A stretch of 64,000 nt of DNA from Ceratopteris richardii (lineage: Eukaryota; Streptophyta; Polypodiopsida; Polypodiales; Pteridaceae). The notes under the pieces were generated by a model. The model did no database searches. It had not been told where the DNA came from and worked only from the letters and a program-made list of their open reading frames with translations. The position numbers and the translations under genes were made by a program. Position 1 is the first letter of the stretch, and the number at the start of each line of letters is the position of its first letter. Below, in pieces: positions 25,155-37,265 of this stretch. The stretch is from the NCBI GenBank assembly GCA_020310875.1, contig CM035422.1, positions 60,110,324 through 60,174,323 on the forward strand, in the 5' to 3' direction.

Positions 25155-25166
25155 GCTCTGATACCA
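25155..25166 (-). other. Primer binding site of copia relic 3 (initiator tRNA-Met)
   Basis: GCTCTGATACCA on the plus strand is TGGTATCAGAGC on the coding strand, the standard plant copia primer site complementary to the 3' end of tRNA-iMet. It sits upstream of gag and directly against the LTR end (TTCA, then TGGTATC). Confidence 0.85.
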
Positions 25167-25300
25167 TGAAGAAGGAGATAAGGAAGAGAGCTCACACACA
25201 CACTCTCACTCTCAAGGAGGAGCACACACAGAGATTGAGGCAAGAAAGAATGATCGTCTTCTTCTTCTTCTATTACTTAAAAAGGAATGTAGAAATGCTT
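25167..25300 (-). mobile_element. 5' LTR remnant of copia relic 3
   Basis: Starts TGAAGAAGGAG directly after the primer site. It shares the CTTCTATTACTTAAAAAGGAATGTA block with the 3' LTR remnant. Similarity stops near 25295 and the expected CTCAACA end is not found, so this LTR is truncated. Confidence 0.55.
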
Positions 25301-27795
25301 GGAGTTGAGTAGGGGAAAGATCTCTAAAAGCCCATGGCTAAGCAAAGAAGCTTTTGAGGGTTTAAGAGATCTTATAGATAAAGACTAAGTATTTATTCTA
25401 GTCGCAAGGTCAAGTTTGGCCACGATTGTCCGAGAACTTGCAATAGGAACTACTCTGAAGTTTTCCCAAGTATTGGCAATAAAATAACCTTTGGGAATTA
25501 TTTACTAAGGTTCCATTTATCCAATGGAAAATTGTGAAAAGAGTAAGCTCTTCCAAGTCTGAAGAGAGTGAAGAAATTCCAAGAATGTAGTCTACAACCG
25601 TGCAGACGGTACTTAAGTCTATGGAAGGTAAAATATAAAGTTTACATATCCTTAAAGGGATTTTGGTACAAATCCAGAAAGCATGAGTGGATGCTTAGAC
25701 TTAAGCAGTAGAGAGTTTCATGTAAAGTCTCGGCTGGGGTAAGTACCTAAAGCAACAGTAAGAAAGGAATCTAAAGAAAAGAAGTCAAAAGCTCTTGTTG
25801 CTACAAAATTGGTCAAGTATAACCAATTGGACTTGAATTTGAGAAATTAAAGAACTTTGAATTATAAACGATTTCCATTTAAAAACCCGAGCAAAAGAAG
25901 AATTGATATTCTGTCAAGAGGTTTTCAAGTTTCCAAGGCAAAGCACGTGATTGTGAGAGGATCATGTAAAAGAATCAAAACCTAGAATATCAAGTTAGAG
26001 ATAATGCCTAAAACTTGAGAAAGTCTCATAAAGAGTTGAAGTAAAAAGGTACTCTATCAAGATATGTTTAGACTTTAGGATAAAATTCACTCACATGTCC
26101 ATGTGAATATAAAATAGGGTGGTATGGCACACCAGATTTTATACTCAGGTTGATGTAGGAAAGATGGTGTGGGACATCGGATAGTGAGATGATGATTATC
26201 TTTTAGTGCTAGATTGGATCTTGAAGTTAGGTTTGATCCTCAAAGGAATTAAAATTCAAAGAAGGAGTTTAAATTCAAGGATGATAAAACTAGTATATCA
26301 AGATATTTCAAGATAACTTAAAGATCAAGGAAACAAAAGATTTGAAGTAAGTAACTTCCAAGATCTTCTTGAAACACTTCAAGATAAACTGTTGTGAATT
26401 CGGAAAAAGTTCATAAGTTTTTGAAAAAGTTGGACTTTGATTTTGAGATGATCTTTTCAATTAAGGATTTGATTGACTAAGTTCCTAGTGTAACTTGGTA
26501 AATTCACTCTTTTGACTCAAAGAAATGCATTCCCACTAAAGAGCGAGAAAGACTGAATATGACATGAACTTAGTCTCAAGTGAAGCATTATTTGAATCCA
26601 AAACTCATCAAGAGAACCTCAGTGGGTCGACACACTGATGTTGGTTACCACACTAGTATTTTGTGGTTGGATGATGTTTTTGTTTTGCTTTGAATCTTTT
26701 TAAGAGTTCAACTTATTTCTCTTCAAGATAGAGAAAATTCTTCAATACCTTGTTGAAATAGATCTTTGAGAAGTTGAAGTCCTAAGTCATCTTGACTTTG
26801 ACTCATAGCAAGTTTACGTATCTTCGAACTTTGAATTGGTTGAACAGAGTTTTAGTTGTTTATTTTCGCTTTCTGAATCTTTGGATTTGACTCAGATATG
26901 GTATCTGATTCTTTTAAAAGTCAAGGGTTAGTCAAACAGGACCACGTAACTAAATTAAACATCCTAGATATATGTTTTGTACAAGAACCTTTTCAAACAT
27001 CGAAAGATGATAAGTTCAAGATTGACTTATTCATTTGAGTTTGCTTCAAGTTATAGCATAAATGATTTCCTAGAGTCCAGTATACTTTAGAATAGAGAAG
27101 TTAGAAATTACTCAACAGATTCAAAATTTCCAAGAACTTTTAGCTAAAGTCTTTGAGAAAAGTGTCCTAAGTTGGAAAATTTTTATTTTGAATTTGAATT
27201 GGTCAAGTTATAGTTATGGTTGACTCAAAGAAAATGGTAAACTTTCTCCTACACTTTACATAAAACTTTTAAAACTCATTAGGACAAAGCAGTCCTCCAT
27301 TTGGATGAAAAAATCAAGTAACTATTGGATAGGAGTTAACCATTGTACAAACATCCAAGTTAGATGTTTGGGACAACCAAACTTCAAGTTTTCCAAACCG
27401 AATTCAAGTGAATCAAGAGTTCTCAAAGTTTTGTGAGGGATAAGAATCCACCTTCGTTACTAAGTCCATGCATCAGTCATGCCCAGAAATGGACTAGTAA
27501 TCCATCGAGTTCACATGTTTGTGCCCAGATCACACCTAGTAAAAACTATGAATTGGCCAGGGATGTTTTTAGATCCACCCGTATTATTCATTCACTACTT
27601 TGTACTTTGACCAATGTATCAAAGTGGAAAGCAAGACAGTGTTTTGAATCATTTGGGCAGGGATGCCACCACAGAAATGAGACATGTTCTTCCACATCTA
27701 GAACATGACCATGTTCTTCTAGTTTTAGAGCATGAGGCTTGGGGGTTGCCTATAGTAGATATATAGATCTATTTTTGAGGACGAGAATATTTTCC
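25301..27795. other. 2.5 kb without recognisable gene
   Basis: Rich in AAGTT/CAAGA words and free of long ORFs; no RT, integrase or gag motif found on either strand. The last 20 bases before the polypurine tract read like the C-terminus of a gypsy pol ('FEDENIFQGG'). The region is therefore probably the decayed interior of a gypsy element whose LTR follows, but only its edge is supported. A 91-codon open stretch at 27433-27708 has no recognisable domain. Confidence 0.4.
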
Positions 27796-27806
27796 AAGGG
27801 GGGAAG
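27796..27806 (+). other. Polypurine tract of a gypsy element
   Basis: AAGGGGGGAAG, located 14 bp before a TG dinucleotide that opens an LTR-like stretch. The preceding codons resemble the end of plant gypsy pol. Confidence 0.55.
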
Positions 27807-27820
27807 AATCTAATAAATTA

Positions 27821-28260
27821 TGATATAAGGATCCGGTCAGTTCAAATAGATCTTAAATCAGACACCATTTGATCACCCGTGTGTATGACCAAAGATCTTG
27901 AGTTTGACCTGCTAGGAGGTCTTGTGCTCTTGTGAACAAGTGATCCACTTAGCTTAGTGGTTAAGTCTCAAGGATGTGGAGGAGGAGATCTTTGGTTCAA
28001 TCCCCATGGGAGACATGGGAAGAGTATTTTGCCCAAAGAGATCTAGAGCCTTCTAGAAGCATCCACTTGCGTTAACTCGAGTTGACTAGGACACTTGGGG
28101 CACATGCAGTTACATGGCCAACACATGGATAATTAGTATCCACCTACCCAAGTAGGCAGTCCACTCAAGAGAGCTATATATAGAGGCATTTGGTTGGGAA
28201 GAGAGTCATCTCTCTAGTACGTGGTGGTCGTAATCCTCGTTCTCTTGCAATGTGTGTATG
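27821..28260 (+). mobile_element. Gypsy-type LTR (solo or 3' LTR)
   Basis: Begins TGATATAAGG just after the polypurine tract. It carries a plant promoter-like TATATATAG at 28175-28183, followed by a CT-rich start region. Its right edge is uncertain because it merges into simple repeats near 28250. A SINE-like unit lies inside it. Confidence 0.5.
27940..28020 (+). repeat. tRNA-derived SINE-like head
   Basis: A good RNA polymerase III box A, TAGCTTAGTGG at 27950-27960, is followed after 33 bp by box B, GGTTCAATCCC at 27994-28004, and then by CATGGGA. The spacing and both boxes match tRNA-derived plant SINE heads. It does not fold as a complete tRNA (no acceptor stem seen), so a functional tRNA gene is unlikely. 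Tail and target duplication are not visible. Confidence 0.6.
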
Positions 28261-28445
28261 TATATATGTTTATGTGTGCATGTATTTTGTATGTATGTAT
28301 AAATGTATGTGTGGATATGTGTATATGTGTGCATGTATGTATGCATGTATGTATGTATGTATGTATGTATGTATGTATAAGTGTATGTGTGTATATATGT
28401 ATGCATGTATGTATGTATGTTTATGTGTGCATACATATATTTATA

Positions 28446-28528
<83 letters not shown>

Positions 28529-28599
28529 ATGTGTGTGTATTTATATATTTATATATGTATATATATATATATATATGTATGTGCATACATATATTTATA

Positions 28600-28672
<73 letters not shown>

Positions 28673-28780
28673 ATGTGTGCATGTATTTAGTATGTATGTA
28701 TGTATGTATCTATGTATGTATGTATATGTGTATGTGCATGCTATATGTGTGTATGTATATGTATGTATTGTGATTCTTTT
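28250..28780. repeat. TGTA and TA microsatellites in a ~153-bp tandem duplication
   Basis: Runs of (TGTA)n flank two pure (AT)n tracts at 28449-28524 and 28602-28658. Each tract is preceded by the same GTGCATACATATATTTATAG block (28428 and 28581), so a unit of about 153 bp has been duplicated. Long apparent ORFs here are only translations of the repeat. Confidence 0.9.
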
Positions 28781-28799
28781 TTCTATTTGAAATTAAAAT

Positions 28800-29545
28800 A
28801 ACAAGAGATATTGTTTGATGGAAACAAATAGGAGGAGACCTAACATATCACCTGAGATGTGGAAGTTTTTTTGTAGACAGCTACATCTTTAGGAGTCATT
28901 TCCTTAGTAGAAGGTATATAAATTAATAGTTTATATTAGTAATTCTCATGAGTTTCATTAATTTTTTACATTTAATTTATGTATTTTGTTTCGATTTTAA
29001 TAAACACGCTACTACAAAGAAGAGAATTGAGTTGGGTCACACATCTCACTTAGGCCAAATGGGCCATCATGGTTTTGTAGCTACATTTGTAAGCATGTGT
29101 TATTGTAAGTAAACTTTTTATTTTAGTTAAAACTGAAAAGACTAATCTTTATTATTTGTTGCAATGCAGTGAAAGGATTATGGTCGATATTCTATGAAAC
29201 ATGAGATCAAGTATGCTACACATTTTGGATATCAATGTTTGAGCGAGTATATGGGAGATCATCCGGATTTTTTTGCGAGTATTTTTAAATTTGGTATAAT
29301 TATTTTATTTTTATGGATGTTTTGTATGTTTTACTTATTTATGTTTGTTATATGTTATACACGAGTATTATGGAGAGATAGACATAGGAGGGACAATCTC
29401 AATCATCATAGAGTGCTTGGACAACTACCCATGATGCTAGTACATATGCATCAGATCATGCGGATGATCATGATGATGAGGATGGGCATGAGGCTCTTGA
29501 TGATGAGGATGATCATGATGATGATGTTTAGGATTCTTGATTTGA
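28800..29545 (+). pseudogene. Possible decayed plant transposon gene fragment
   Basis: Between the simple repeats lies normal-complexity DNA. Readings such as 'NRRRPNISPEMWKFFCRQLHL' (28820-28885) and 'NKHATTKKRIELGHTSHLGQMG' (29000-29065) recall the plant Transposase_24-type proteins of CACTA elements ('N..nR.k....HtaGs'). GT-AG borders at about 29108 and 29170 could mark an intron. A His/Met/Asp-rich repeat stretch (29440-29530) follows. The match is weak and could be chance. Confidence 0.3.
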
Positions 29546-29556
29546 CATTGGATATG

Positions 29557-29669
<113 letters not shown>

Positions 29670-29809
29670 TATTCCTGTTATGTTTTGAATTGTGTCTATG
29701 GTATTAAGTAATGAAAGGTATTGTTCTAATGATTTTTATTATTTTCTATATTTAGCATGTTTTTTATTACTTTAATTATATAATTTATTCATATTTATGT
29801 GTCCTTGTG

Positions 29810-30950
29810 TGTGTATAAAATGTATGTATGCACATGTAAGTATATATCTATATTTGTGTAAGTGTGACTCTATGCATGTATATGTATGTATCTATGTATA
29901 TATATGTGCATGTATGTATGTGCATATGTATGTCTTTATATGCATGTATCTGCATGTGCATGTGTAAGTGTATGTGCTTATGTATGGGTATGTGCATGTG
30001 CCTGTGTGCATATGTATGTATGTGCATTTATATATGTAAGTGTATGTGTATATGTATGTATGTGCATGCATATGTGTGTATATGTATGTATGTGTGTGTG
30101 TATATGTATGTATGTGCATGTGTATGCGTGTGTATGTGCATATGTGTGCATACATATGTGCATGTATATGTGTGTATGTGTGTGTATATGTATATGTGTA
30201 TATGCATGTGCATGTGTAAGTGTATATGCATATGTTTGAGTATGTGCAGGTGCATGTGTATGTGTGTATATATGTATCTATGTGCACATGCATGTGTAAG
30301 TGTATATAGGTATGTATGTATATGTGCATGTGCATGTGCATGTGCATGTGCATGTGTATGTGTGTGTGTACATGTATGTATGTGCATGTATATATGTAAG
30401 TGTATGTGTATATGTGTGTATGTGCATGTATATGTGTATATGTATGTATGTGCATGTGTATGTGTGTGTGTATGTGTGTATATGTATGTGTATATATATG
30501 TGTATGTATGTGTATGTGTGTGTATATGTACATATGTGCATATGTATGTGTATGTGTATAAACATATACAAGTGTATGTATATGCATGTGTATATATATG
30601 AAACATGTATGTGCATGTGGATGCATTTCAATTTGCATCCATGTGTATATGCATGCATGTGAATGTGCATGCATGTGAATGTGTATATACATGTATTTAA
30701 ATATGTGTTAATGTGTGTATTTTTATGTATATGTGCAATAATGCATGCATGCAAGTCCTTTTATGTGTTTGTAGAAATCTTTGTGCATATGTATACATAT
30801 GAGTGTGTATATGTGTATGTGTGTGTATGTGTAAGTGTATGTGCATGTGTATGTGTGTGTATATATGTTTGTGTATGTGCATGTGTATATTTGTGAAGAT
30901 GCATCTTCATGTATAAGCGTATATGTGCATATCAATAAGTGTGAGTATGC
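29810..30950. repeat. 1.1-kb alternating TG/TA/CA-rich simple-sequence region
   Basis: Almost every base fits an alternating pyrimidine-purine pattern made of TGTA, TGTG, CATG and TATG words. All six frames stay open for long distances for that reason alone (Met/Tyr/Val/Cys or His/Thr/Ile only); no gene is present. Confidence 0.92.
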
Positions 30951-31057
30951 TAATTAATGAAAATAACACAATTCAAATGATATACGAAGAATGGAAATTG
31001 TACTTACAATAGTTAGCCATATTTTTTACATGGCTAAATTCTTGAATAACCTACAAT

Positions 31058-31160
31058 CGAGGGAGAGAGAGAGAGGGGTGAGGGAGAGTGAGAGAGAGGG
31101 AGGGAGGGAGGGAGGGAGGGAGGGAGGGGGGGGAGGGAGGGAGGGAGGGAGGGAGGGAGG

Positions 31161-31219
<59 letters not shown>

Positions 31220-31262
31220 CAGAGAGAGAGGGATAGATAATTCAAAGAGAAAGAGGTAGAAA
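31058..31262. repeat. (GGGA)n and (GA)n purine tract
   Basis: About 200 bp in which the + strand is nearly all purine, first GAGA, then (GGGA)n with an internal G9, then (GA)n. Such tracts can adopt triplex (H-DNA) form. Confidence 0.93.
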
Positions 31263-31289
31263 CAAAAGAAATAGAGAGAGAGAGAGACA

Positions 31290-31917
31290 ATATGATAGAG
31301 ATTATAAAAAACAACAATTCAACAAGCAATTGTTTCAGCTTGTAAGTGCAACGCAATTGTGAATGTTGGAGAGCTCTTTGATCAGATGCATGTAGATGCC
31401 AATCGAAGAGCCTCCAATATTTTTATTTTTTAATAAAAAAATGGTCGTCTAACCAATGCTAAACTATTGTATATTTGTCTCCAAAGAGCGTCGCATAAGC
31501 ACCGGTAGATATAATCATCTATGCGATGTAATTGATTGTGACTTATGTGACACTTATTTTATATCATTGCTTTAGTGATGCTTAATGTAACAATCGCAAT
31601 GCACATCGCTCCATATGTCGATGCCATAGGGCTTTTATTTTCACCTTGAATGGCAACCCAATGGTCCAAAATTTTATGCCCTACTTAACATAATGGCTAG
31701 GCTCAGATAGATCATCTATAACCATCAAGAGTCACACATAAACCTCATCTAACTTAGAAGTTAGGGTTCCACAAATATCCAGGCTCTCACAATGGCCTCT
31801 GCTCATAATGGGGGCCTTACAACTTAGAGCACCATGGATCATTTGTGGTCATTTGAGGGTGGATTATTGAGTATATCTAACATTTAGTTGTGCAAAACCT
31901 CTCCAAATCAAGTGTCC
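31290..31917. other. Unassigned AT-rich DNA
   Basis: No supported gene. A palindrome-rich part around 31490-31620 (ATGCGATG, CATCGC words) loosely resembles a CACTA subterminal region, but no CACTA end is seen. Confidence 0.35.
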
Positions 31918-32736
31918 TTTGTTGGTGATGAAAACTTGAGAGTAGACTCATAATGTGGCAAAAATCACTTGAATTGGTTGTTAGAGCATCGAGCTATGGC
32001 TTGGAGAAGATGCACATGTCAAGGTGGGAAGGTGAAAAACAATTTCTTCATGCAAGGAATACTTTGTAGACTTGAAGAAGGTCTCTCCTATGGTGTTTTA
32101 GTAGCTCCAATTATTGCCAACCCATGTCCACAACCCATACTTGCATGATCCTTTCCCCAAATCCTTGTCCAATTGCCTTTCAAATACTTCTCCAAAATCA
32201 CAAAAGAGAAAAACTTTGTATACCTCACATGGAGACGATCGATTCATTTAGCACACTTGCAGGTAGCTAATGATGCAAGTATTTATCCCAGACTATTTAC
32301 CATGTTGACATGCTTAACATACCTTCTAGATCTTTGTAGCCTTGAAATTTTCTAGTCCATTGACAAGCTCCTTTGATTGCATCAACTTCAGCCTTTGCAA
32401 TTTTGGATGGCCAACTTGCTTGTGCCAAATCTCTATGTCAAAAATAACACTTGCACCGTTTGCAAAAATAGGTGCATTCATTTTAGGAATTTTCACTTTC
32501 AAGGTGAACATCCTACCAACTTTGTTCCCTTTGGCAATCAATCTTCCATTTTGTTTGTACTCATCTATGTATAGACAATCATCATTGAAACTATCTTGTA
32601 ATATGTGGCCAACCATTTCTCCAATAGAAATTAGGTTTTTGTTGGAACATCTAGTACATTAGCAAGATGTTTACCTCCAATTCTCCATGGATAGTGCTAT
32701 GTTTCCTATTTTCTTGATAGGATATGATGTATCATT
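31918..32736 (-). pseudogene. Ty1/copia pre-integrase fragment (duplicated segment, copy B)
   Basis: Minus-strand frame 32616-32326 gives the same product as copy A with few changes: 'GRLIAKGNKVGRMFTLKVKI' then 'IEIWHKQVGHPKLQ', extended by 'LKLMQSKELVNGLENFKA'. Homology to 1-840 covers noncoding flanks too, so it is a duplicated genomic segment rather than two insertions. It ends exactly where an LTR beginning TGTTGG starts at 32737. Confidence 0.85.
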
Positions 32737-32963
32737 TGTTGGAGATAGATGTCTGCGGAAGCACGTGAAAAGCACAAGGCAGAAGAAGAAGCTTGGAGCA
32801 CAACACACAATCCTGAATGTATTACTAGAGAATGTACAAAGATAAGTAGCCCATTAGGGAAATAGGCATATATACAAGCCGGGGGAAAAAAACCTCCTAA
32901 AGAGGGAAAAAAGTGCCCCGACGGTCCTAGAGTGTTCACACACATCACTACCTAAATATATCA
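32737..32963 (-). mobile_element. LTR of copia relic 5
   Basis: Starts TGTTGGAGATAG and ends ATATATCA just before AATCCCCCTTGGGAG, the complement of a copia polypurine tract. About 227 bp, short as in many plant copia elements. Only this one LTR is present because the other end of the element is truncated. Confidence 0.65.
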
Positions 32964-35900
32964 ATAAATCCCCCTTGGGAGTGATCCGGTGAACAAGTAG
33001 CTAGCACTCATGTATAAGGAAGTGCCAAGCTATGTGAAAATCACTCCACAAAAGGAAGTAAGCCCAAAGCTTTGCGGAAAGCTTCAAACTTCTCCCTAGG
33101 TAGAGCCTTCATGAAAAGGTCTGCAATGTTCTCTTGCGTGGGCACATATGCCAAGTTGATCTCCCCAGCAGAGAACCTCTCCCTGACATAGTGATAATGC
33201 ACCTCAATGTGCTTAGTGCGAGCATGGAACATAGGGTTCCTCGCAATTGCCAATGTGCTCTAACTGTCAGTGAAGATGGTGGTGGCAGAAGTCTGACCAA
33301 CACCGAAATCAGCAATAACGCATCTGAGCCACACACACTCAACAATTACTGTGAAAGCTGCCCTATACTCAGCCTGACAACTAGAAGTGGCCATAGTAGG
33401 CTGCTTCTTGCTCAACCAAGATATACGTGAGCTACCAAGCATGAAGCAAAAGCCACTAGTGGACACACGAGTGTCATAGCAACCAGCCCAATCAGAGTCA
33501 AAAAAAGCATGCAAATCTGGCGGTAGTGATCCCCCCTTGGGATAAAACAACCCAAGTAGTTGAGTACCACTCAAGTAGCGAAAGATGCGCTTAACCGCCT
33601 GCCAATGCTTGACTCCTGGGCAATGCATAAACCTGCTCATCTGTGAGACAGCAAAATGAATATCTGGCCGAGTAATGCATATATAAATTAAGCATCCAAC
33701 AGCCTGCTGATAGAGAACAACATCAAATGCATCTCCAGCATCATGAAGAATCAATCGTAAACCTTTTCCATAGGAGTGGCAATAGGCTTACAGTTTTCAA
33801 GGCCAAAATGCTGCAATAATGTGTCAATATATTTCGTTTGACGCAAAGCCATTCCACCATCAACTTGCATAAACTGAATGCCCAAATAGTGATGCAAATG
33901 CCCCAAATTAGACATCTCAAATGAGGCATGCAAATCAGCCTTAAAATCAGCAATATGCTTCTCAATAGGACCAGCGAGCAGCATGTCGTCAACATAGACA
34001 ACAATGATCAGAAGCACATCATTAGCACGCTTAACATATAAGGTGCTTTCAGTTGGACTTTTCTCAAAACCATGTGCAATCAAATAGGCATGTATCTTCT
34101 CATACCAAGCACGTGGTGCTTGCTTTATACCATATAATGCCTTCTTTAACCTGCACACCTAGTTTTCATGCCCTTTCTGCACAAAGCCATGGGGTTAAAA
34201 GTCATACACTTCTTCATGCAATTCACCATTCAGAAATGCAGTTTTAATGGCCAACTGATGTACATTCCAACCATGATGGGCTGCAAGTGCACAAATGCTC
34301 CGAACAGTAGGCATACGGCATGTAGGTGCAAAGGTCTCATCGAAATCAATGCCTCTTTCCTGTGCATAACCCTTTGCAACAAGCCTAGCCTTATACCTGT
34401 CAACTGTACCATCACGTTTACACTTCTGCTTGTATACCCACTTAGTGCCAATGGCCTTCTTGCCAGGAGGCAAGTCACATAAAGGCCAAGTACCATTCTT
34501 CATTATTGCATCATATTCAGATTGCATAGTAGCCATCCAATTTTTGGAATTTTATGATTCATCAAACAAAACTGTCTCATTCTCATCACAGAGACTAGAT
34601 GCAGCCATAGCATAGCAATCTGATGCAAAAGAGGCACTATGAGATCCTAATCGAGTACGATATGATAGAGGTGCATCTAATTTGCTATCACGCAAAGTCT
34701 GCACCAGCCATTTTGGCATAGTTTTTTCCTGCTCAATATTAGCTCTCTCATCAACTAGTGCATCATGTAAATCTGCATAAAAAATGGAACGATCTGCATC
34801 ATCACATGAAACCTGCAAAGGCTGAGAAGTTGCCTCATTAGGACAAGCACTAGACTATCCACCTGAAAAAAGAGGCAACAAAGTATCGTACATGTCTTTG
34901 GAGCTAATAGATGTCTCCTTAGTACATGAAAGCAATTGCTGAATAGCATCTTCCACAAAAACAACATCACGGCTAACGAGAATGTGTTTAGTCTGTGGAT
35001 GATACAGACAATAGCCTTTACTTTCAGAACTGTACCCAACAAAAATACATTTTACTGCTTTATCATCCAACTTTCTGCGATGTTGTTCAGGCACTAATGC
35101 ATATGCCAAACAACCAAAAACACGTAGATGAGCAACAAATGGCTTGCGATCATGCCAAGCCTCATATGGAGTGATAAACTGCAGTGCTTTAGTGGGACAC
35201 CTGTTCAGTACATATGCTGCACACATGACAGCCTCAAGCCAGAAACTATGTGGTAAAGCTTGACTCTTGACCATAAACCTTGCCATCTCCATGAGTGACC
35301 TGTTCTTTCGTTCAGCAACTCCATTCTGTTGAGGTGTATACGACATTGTACACTAGTTTTTTATCCCATATTCAGCTAGAAATGCATTAAAATCAGAAGA
35401 CATATATTCTCCCCCCTCGATCAGAATGGAGGGTGCCCATTTTACATGCTGAGAGTTTTTCAGCCAAAACCAAAAACTTTTTGAAGCACATGAACACTTC
35501 GGACTTTGCCTTCAATGGATATACCCATGCATGCTTGGAAAAATCATCAATGAAAGTCATGAAGTAAAGATAATTCCCAAAAGAAGGTGTCTGCATAGGA
35601 CCACAGACATCACTATGTACAAGTTGCAATTTCTGAGTAGGACAAACTGAGCCATCTTTTGGAAAGGACGAATGCTGCATTTTGCCCAAAATACAGCCTT
35701 CACAAACATGTTTTCCAGGTGCCTCAAGTTTGGGCAAAGAGGACACCATTTTAGATTTCTGCAGGCATAGCAAACTAGCAAAATTAGATGACTTAAGCAT
35801 GCATACCAAAGCTTTGCATCTGATATAGCCGGAGAATCATTAACTACACATGCCAAATCATTTATAGATCTTTCATAGTCTATGAGCTTATACAACCCAT

Positions 35901-36050
35901 GACATAAAATGCCAGAAGCAATAATCACATCGCCATTTGATAGGTCATGAACTGTACACCTGTCATCAATAAATTTCACAACCAAGCCAATCTTGGCTAA
36001 TGCAGAAACAGATAACAGGTTCTTCTTGATCCCTGGCAGATATTACAAAT
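32964..36050 (-). pseudogene. Ty1/copia relic 5: pre-integrase to RNase H
   Basis: Minus-strand order: 'YLPGIKKNLLS' (36045-36010), pre-integrase (35985-35700, one frameshift), integrase with 'QLVHSDVCGPM', 'TLHSDRGGR' and 'YTPQQNGVAERKNRS' (D, D, E kept; 35660-34855), RT with 'ARLVAKGYAQERGIDFDETF', 'IKTAFLNGELHEEVY' and 'VVYVDDMLLAG' (34536-33751), RNase H with 'WLSKKQPTMATSSCQAEYR' and 'HYHYVRE' (33754-33041). Stops are few and mostly TAG/TAA where Gln is expected (about 33258, 34160, 34196), plus one or two frameshifts. Gag, protease and the upstream LTR are gone; truncation is at about 36050, at a CATTTGTTA junction also seen in copy A. The copia fragments at 12299-12866 and 38030-39440 belong to the same subfamily. 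Confidence 0.87.
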
Positions 36051-36053
36051 GCA

Positions 36054-36430
36054 CCATTTGTTAATAGTTGGGGGTCTTTGCTTATACGATCATGTCATTG
36101 CTACTTGCAATATGTTTTCTTGGAACATTTAACGCATTTTATGCACACATTTTTGTATGAACTCTCTATTTCCAAATCGATTAAACAATTCACATCTTTG
36201 TTTCACTTGTTGTCATGAAGTCTTACTTTTGTGAACCTAACAACTATATTTGGCATCAAATGTGGAAAGATGTTGGGACATATTATTTCTCAGGAAGGTA
36301 TTGTTGTAGACTTGGATGAAATTAATGCTTGTACTTAAAAATTTCAAAGAACTACTCCAGTGTTTGGGGAAAATTTGTTTGCATGGTATTCATCTCAGAT
36401 ACTTAGTCACAGATAACACTCCCACTAAAT
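36054..36430 (+). pseudogene. Decayed gypsy RT fragment (copy B)
   Basis: Same sequence as 2405-2790, including 'CGKMLGHIISQEGIVVDLDEI' at 36255-36330. It is a fragment only, with a stop (TAA) soon after. Confidence 0.7.
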
Positions 36431-36660
36431 AAAGTGGCTTGTACATACCCAAAAGAATTTCACTCGACTCCAAAGTATGATATGGCATTTTGGCAATTGA
36501 AGACAACAGAACTAGAACCAACCTTCCTGACCTTCAATGTCAAAGCATAGAAGTACAAAGTTCAACGTTCAAAGCATAGAAATACACAATTCTTACCCCA
36601 TCATATGAATGAAAAAAAGGAAGGAAAATAAAAAGGAGAAGGCATCATACTCTCAAGTCC

Positions 36661-36948
36661 CATGGAATACTCATATCCACTCATTAACTTTCATTTAGGC
36701 ATAAGATCCATCTAAATTTACGTTCTTCTTATTCTGATAATTAAAATGGACAAAAGATCATAATACGTGAGATTTAAAGTGAACTATCATGTGATCCCAT
36801 GGAGAACTCATATCCACCCATCAACTTTCATTTAGGCATAAGATCCATCTAAATTTGCATAGGATAATTTACGTTCTTCTTATTGTGATAGTTAAAATGG
36901 ACAAACGGTCAAAGTACGTGAGATTTGATGTGAAGTATCATGTGATTA
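36661..36948. repeat. 137-bp tandem duplication
   Basis: Two adjacent copies starting CATGGA(A/G) at 36661 and 36798; the second keeps a GCATAGGATAA stretch missing from the first. Copy A has a single unit at about 3018-3165. Confidence 0.8.
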
Positions 36949-37265
36949 ATCCCTGATAGTTCACATTAATCCCTTATGATGTATCCATCGATTAATCCCT
37001 GATAGTTGTTTCCATCGATTAATCCCTGAGGATGTTTCCATTATTGAACTTACACGAGAACCATGTGAATCGAAATGCAGCGTTCATACAAACTCGATGT
37101 ATCGTGATAGCCCCAAGACCATATACTGTGTAACCTTAAAGAAAAACATGCAACCCCGTCCCCCCAAAAAAAATGAACTTCATTTAAGCTTATTCACACC
37201 TACACTTACGGATGCTCTTCCACTTACTTATTTACGGAAATAACTACAAATTTAGAGATACTTTT

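Noticed and set aside
27950-28004. Functional tRNA gene
   Set aside because: Box A and box B are present, but I could not form an acceptor stem or anticodon arm; a SINE-like head explains it better.
28190-28790. Overlapping long ORFs on both strands (136-189 aa)
   Set aside because: Products consist of Tyr/Ile/Val/Cys/Met repeats from TA and TGTA microsatellites; open frames follow from the repeat alone.
29864-30754. ORFs of up to 266 aa on both strands
   Set aside because: Translations of an alternating TG/TA/CA repeat; no domain, and both strands are equally open.
31051-31356. Leu/Ser/Pro-rich ORF and Arg/Glu-rich ORF
   Set aside because: Products of the GA/GGGA purine tract and its complement.
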